From Chloroflexota bacterium (GTDB taxonomy: Bacteria > Chloroflexota > UBA4733): DNA of 21,500 nt. Made by a program: the position numbers and the translations under genes. Below the pieces are notes generated by a model. The model was not told where the DNA came from, searched no databases, and saw only the letters and a list, made by a program, of their open reading frames with translations. Positions within the stretch are counted from its first letter, which is position 1; the number at the start of each line of letters is the position of its first letter. This document shows, in pieces, positions 19,932 to 21,500 of this stretch. The DNA is taken from positions 1 through 21,500 of the forward strand of contig JAMCTA010000089.1 in assembly GCA_023381895.1 (NCBI GenBank), written 5' to 3'.

Positions 19932-21500
19932 GTGAATCGAGGCCTCGCCACACCCTTGGAGCGCCTTGCACTAGCGCAGCCTCAAGCCCAGCGCTATGCT
20001 AGCCAGTTCCGCCAGCACTTGCGGGATCGCCGGTTCTGGGTCGTTCAGGCTCTTGCCATTGCGATCAGCATCTTCCACACAGCTCTAGAGGCGGCTCGTC
20101 ACCCGGAGTGGCCCCCGGCTCTTTACCTGGCCCCGGTCTCAGTGTACTTCGTGCCCACGATCTATGCGGCGCTCAATTTTGGCCTAGAAGGAGCCGTTCC
20201 AACGGCGCTCTGGTGCTGGGTACTGGCTGTCCCTGACATTGTGCTGTTCCACGGCGGGGCCGAGCGACTCGGCATCAACTTGCAGCTCGCCATCATGCTG
20301 ATCGTGGCCGCATTGGTCGCTCGTCGCGTAGACAGGGAGGTCAGCGCCAAGTTCAGAGCACAGGCAGCAAGCCAGAGGCTCGCCGAGATCAACACCGCGG
20401 CCGCGGTTGTCTGCCGGTCGCTCGTCCTATCCGAGGTGGTGACGGCGACGCTGGCAGCCGTGCTGAGACACGCCGGTGTGTCGACAGCCTGGATCGCCTA
20501 CGCTCCAGAGGACTGGGCGACGAGCACGGTAGCGGCGATGGCAGGCGTGCCGCCGCGGGAGATTGCGCTCCCCCTCGAATGGCAGGAGGCCACGCGAAGG
20601 GTGATCGGCCAGGGCTTCTCGCCGCCCGGTAACTGGGCCGAAACTGGCCACGGCTCAGCATCCAACGTTGCCATCATCCCTATTGAGGCGTCAGCCAGCA
20701 TCATTGGTGCACTGGGCGTAGTGAATGCTGGCGACTGCATTACCGCGGACGATGCTGAGCTTTTCACCGCCATCGCCCGTCAGCTAGGCATCGCCATGGA
20801 AAACATCCGCCACTACCAACAGGCCAAGCAGACCCTCGCCGATCTGGCCAGGGCCCAAACGGATCTTGAGACGTACATACGGCTGGCAACCGACGCGCTG
20901 GAGGAAGAGCGCCGGCACATGGCTCGGGACCTGCACGACGACACCATCCAGTCACTAGTGATCATCAAAGGCAGACTTGAAACCATCTCGGCCATGGATC
21001 TCAGCCGGCCGTTCGACCGGTCCCGACTGGAGGAGGTGAAGGACATGCTGGCAAGGACGATTATCGACGTCCGCCGGTTTTCACAGGATCTCCGCCCATC
21101 TATGCTCGACGATCTGGGTCTGGCCCACGCTGTTGAGAGTATGGTTGCCGACTTTGAGAGCCGGACGGGTATCAGATGCACTCTGAGCGTGGTCGGTACG
21201 CCGCGTAGACTGAGCTCCCGAGTTGAGGTGGCGATCTACCGGATCGTCCAGGAGGCGCTTCGCAACGTCGAGAAGCACTCGAGAGCGGGGCATGCACAGG
21301 TGACCTTGACGTTCTCCGCGGATGCCATCACGGCCGCGGTGATCGACGACGGCCACGGCTTCGCCACGTCGGAGGTTCTGGCGCGCCCTTCAGCTAGCAG
21401 CAGCCTGGGCATCAGGGGCATGCAGGAGCGCGCGAAGCTCATCGGCGGCGTGCTGAACATCCGAAGCGGCTCGGAAGAGGGGACTGCAATCGAGGTGCGA
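19932..21500 (+). CDS. Membrane histidine kinase, HisKA_3 type with GAF domain, C-terminus cut by window
   Basis: 523 residues are present from GTG 19932 (AAGGAG nine bases upstream); no stop occurs before the window end, and only the last few residues of the ATPase domain should be missing. Order: about four hydrophobic segments (35-52, 66-84, 88-105, 115-130), a linker, a GAF-like domain (~150-292, ending LFTAIARQLGIAMENIRHYQ), a helix leading to the HisKA_3 dimer domain with the phospho-acceptor His335 in RRHMARDLHDDTIQSL, and a HATPase domain with the N box (RIVQEALRNVEKHS), the G1 box (VIDDGHGF) and SLGIRGMQERAKLIGG. The membrane part resembles a small MASE/DUF4118-like sensor, so the signal is unknown; the GAF part has no visible haem- or Fe-S-ligand cluster. 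It should phosphorylate the preceding regulator. Confidence 0.93.
   Translation, partial: MNRGLATPLERLALAQPQAQRYASQFRQHLRDRRFWVVQALAIAISIFHTALEAARHPEWPPALYLAPVSVYFVPTIYAALNFGLEGAVPTALWCWVLAVPDIVLFHGGAERLGINLQLAIMLIVAALVARRVDREVSAKFRAQAASQRLAEINTAAAVVCRSLVLSEVVTATLAAVLRHAGVSTAWIAYAPEDWATSTVAAMAGVPPREIALPLEWQEATRRVIGQGFSPPGNWAETGHGSASNVAIIPIEASASIIGALGVVNAGDCITADDAELFTAIARQLGIAMENIRHYQQAKQTLADLARAQTDLETYIRLATDALEEERRHMARDLHDDTIQSLVIIKGRLETISAMDLSRPFDRSRLEEVKDMLARTIIDVRRFSQDLRPSMLDDLGLAHAVESMVADFESRTGIRCTLSVVGTPRRLSSRVEVAIYRIVQEALRNVEKHSRAGHAQVTLTFSADAITAAVIDDGHGFATSEVLARPSASSSLGIRGMQERAKLIGGVLNIRSGSEEGTAIEVR

Noticed and set aside
1..21500. CRISPR array or long tandem repeats
   Set aside because: No regularly spaced direct repeats of 20 bases or more were noticed anywhere by reading; a repeat-finder run would confirm.

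Overview
The window is GC-rich bacterial DNA (roughly 60% or more G+C by eye), with strongly C-ended codons in most genes and frequent GTG/TTG starts. Gene content (a standalone succinate dehydrogenase/fumarate reductase pair, a GH36 alpha-galactosidase, Gfo/Idh/MocA and GH5 enzymes, NarL-type signalling, c-type cytochrome) would fit a Chloroflexota-like heterotroph, possibly thermophilic. That taxonomic call is an inference with low confidence; there is no rRNA or marker gene in the window.

Layout. 1-1280 (+): the end of a succinate dehydrogenase/fumarate reductase flavoprotein and its whole iron-sulfur subunit. 1391-2095 (-): a TetR-type repressor, divergent from a carbohydrate cluster at 2221-7230 (+). 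That cluster holds a GH36 alpha-galactosidase, a 575-residue unassigned protein that looks like an alpha/alpha-toroid polysaccharide-active enzyme, and a 350-residue concanavalin-like/beta-sandwich protein, with a tiny AbrB-like fragment between the last two. 7245-9045: a patch with signs of insertion and decay: an IS5-type transposase N-terminal scrap, a nucleotidyltransferase-fold gene whose frame is continuous with that scrap, and a broken PPOX/F420-type oxidoreductase gene. 9046-11181 (-): a SAM methyltransferase and a sugar-type MFS permease. 11583-12397 (+): grpE with a translationally coupled 54-residue Cys-containing small ORF. 12426-15912 (-): a membrane-anchored GH5 glycosidase, an unassigned three-helix membrane protein and a Gfo/Idh/MocA oxidoreductase. 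15913-16617: no intact gene, but relics including a frameshifted recombinase-type helix-turn-helix. 16618-18667 (-): a tightly overlapping three-ORF operon made of a 47-residue single-helix peptide, a 12-helix His-containing membrane protein and a lipoprotein cytochrome c. 19212-21500 (+): a divergent NarL/LuxR response regulator and its HisKA_3 histidine kinase, the latter running off the end of the window.

The best candidate for an undescribed system is the 16618-18667 respiratory-looking operon with the two-component system facing it. The intergenic space between them contains an FNR-like palindrome (CTGAT-N4-ATCAG) and a 12-bp perfect palindrome. The simplest reading is a redox- or nitrogen-oxide-responsive electron-transfer module in which an unusual polytopic, probably haem-binding protein exchanges electrons with a membrane-tethered cytochrome c. 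The membrane protein resembles haem-copper oxidase subunit I in helix number but I cannot find the CuB histidine motifs in it. Sequence overlap and regulatory motifs are directly visible; the haem-binding and regulatory roles are inference.
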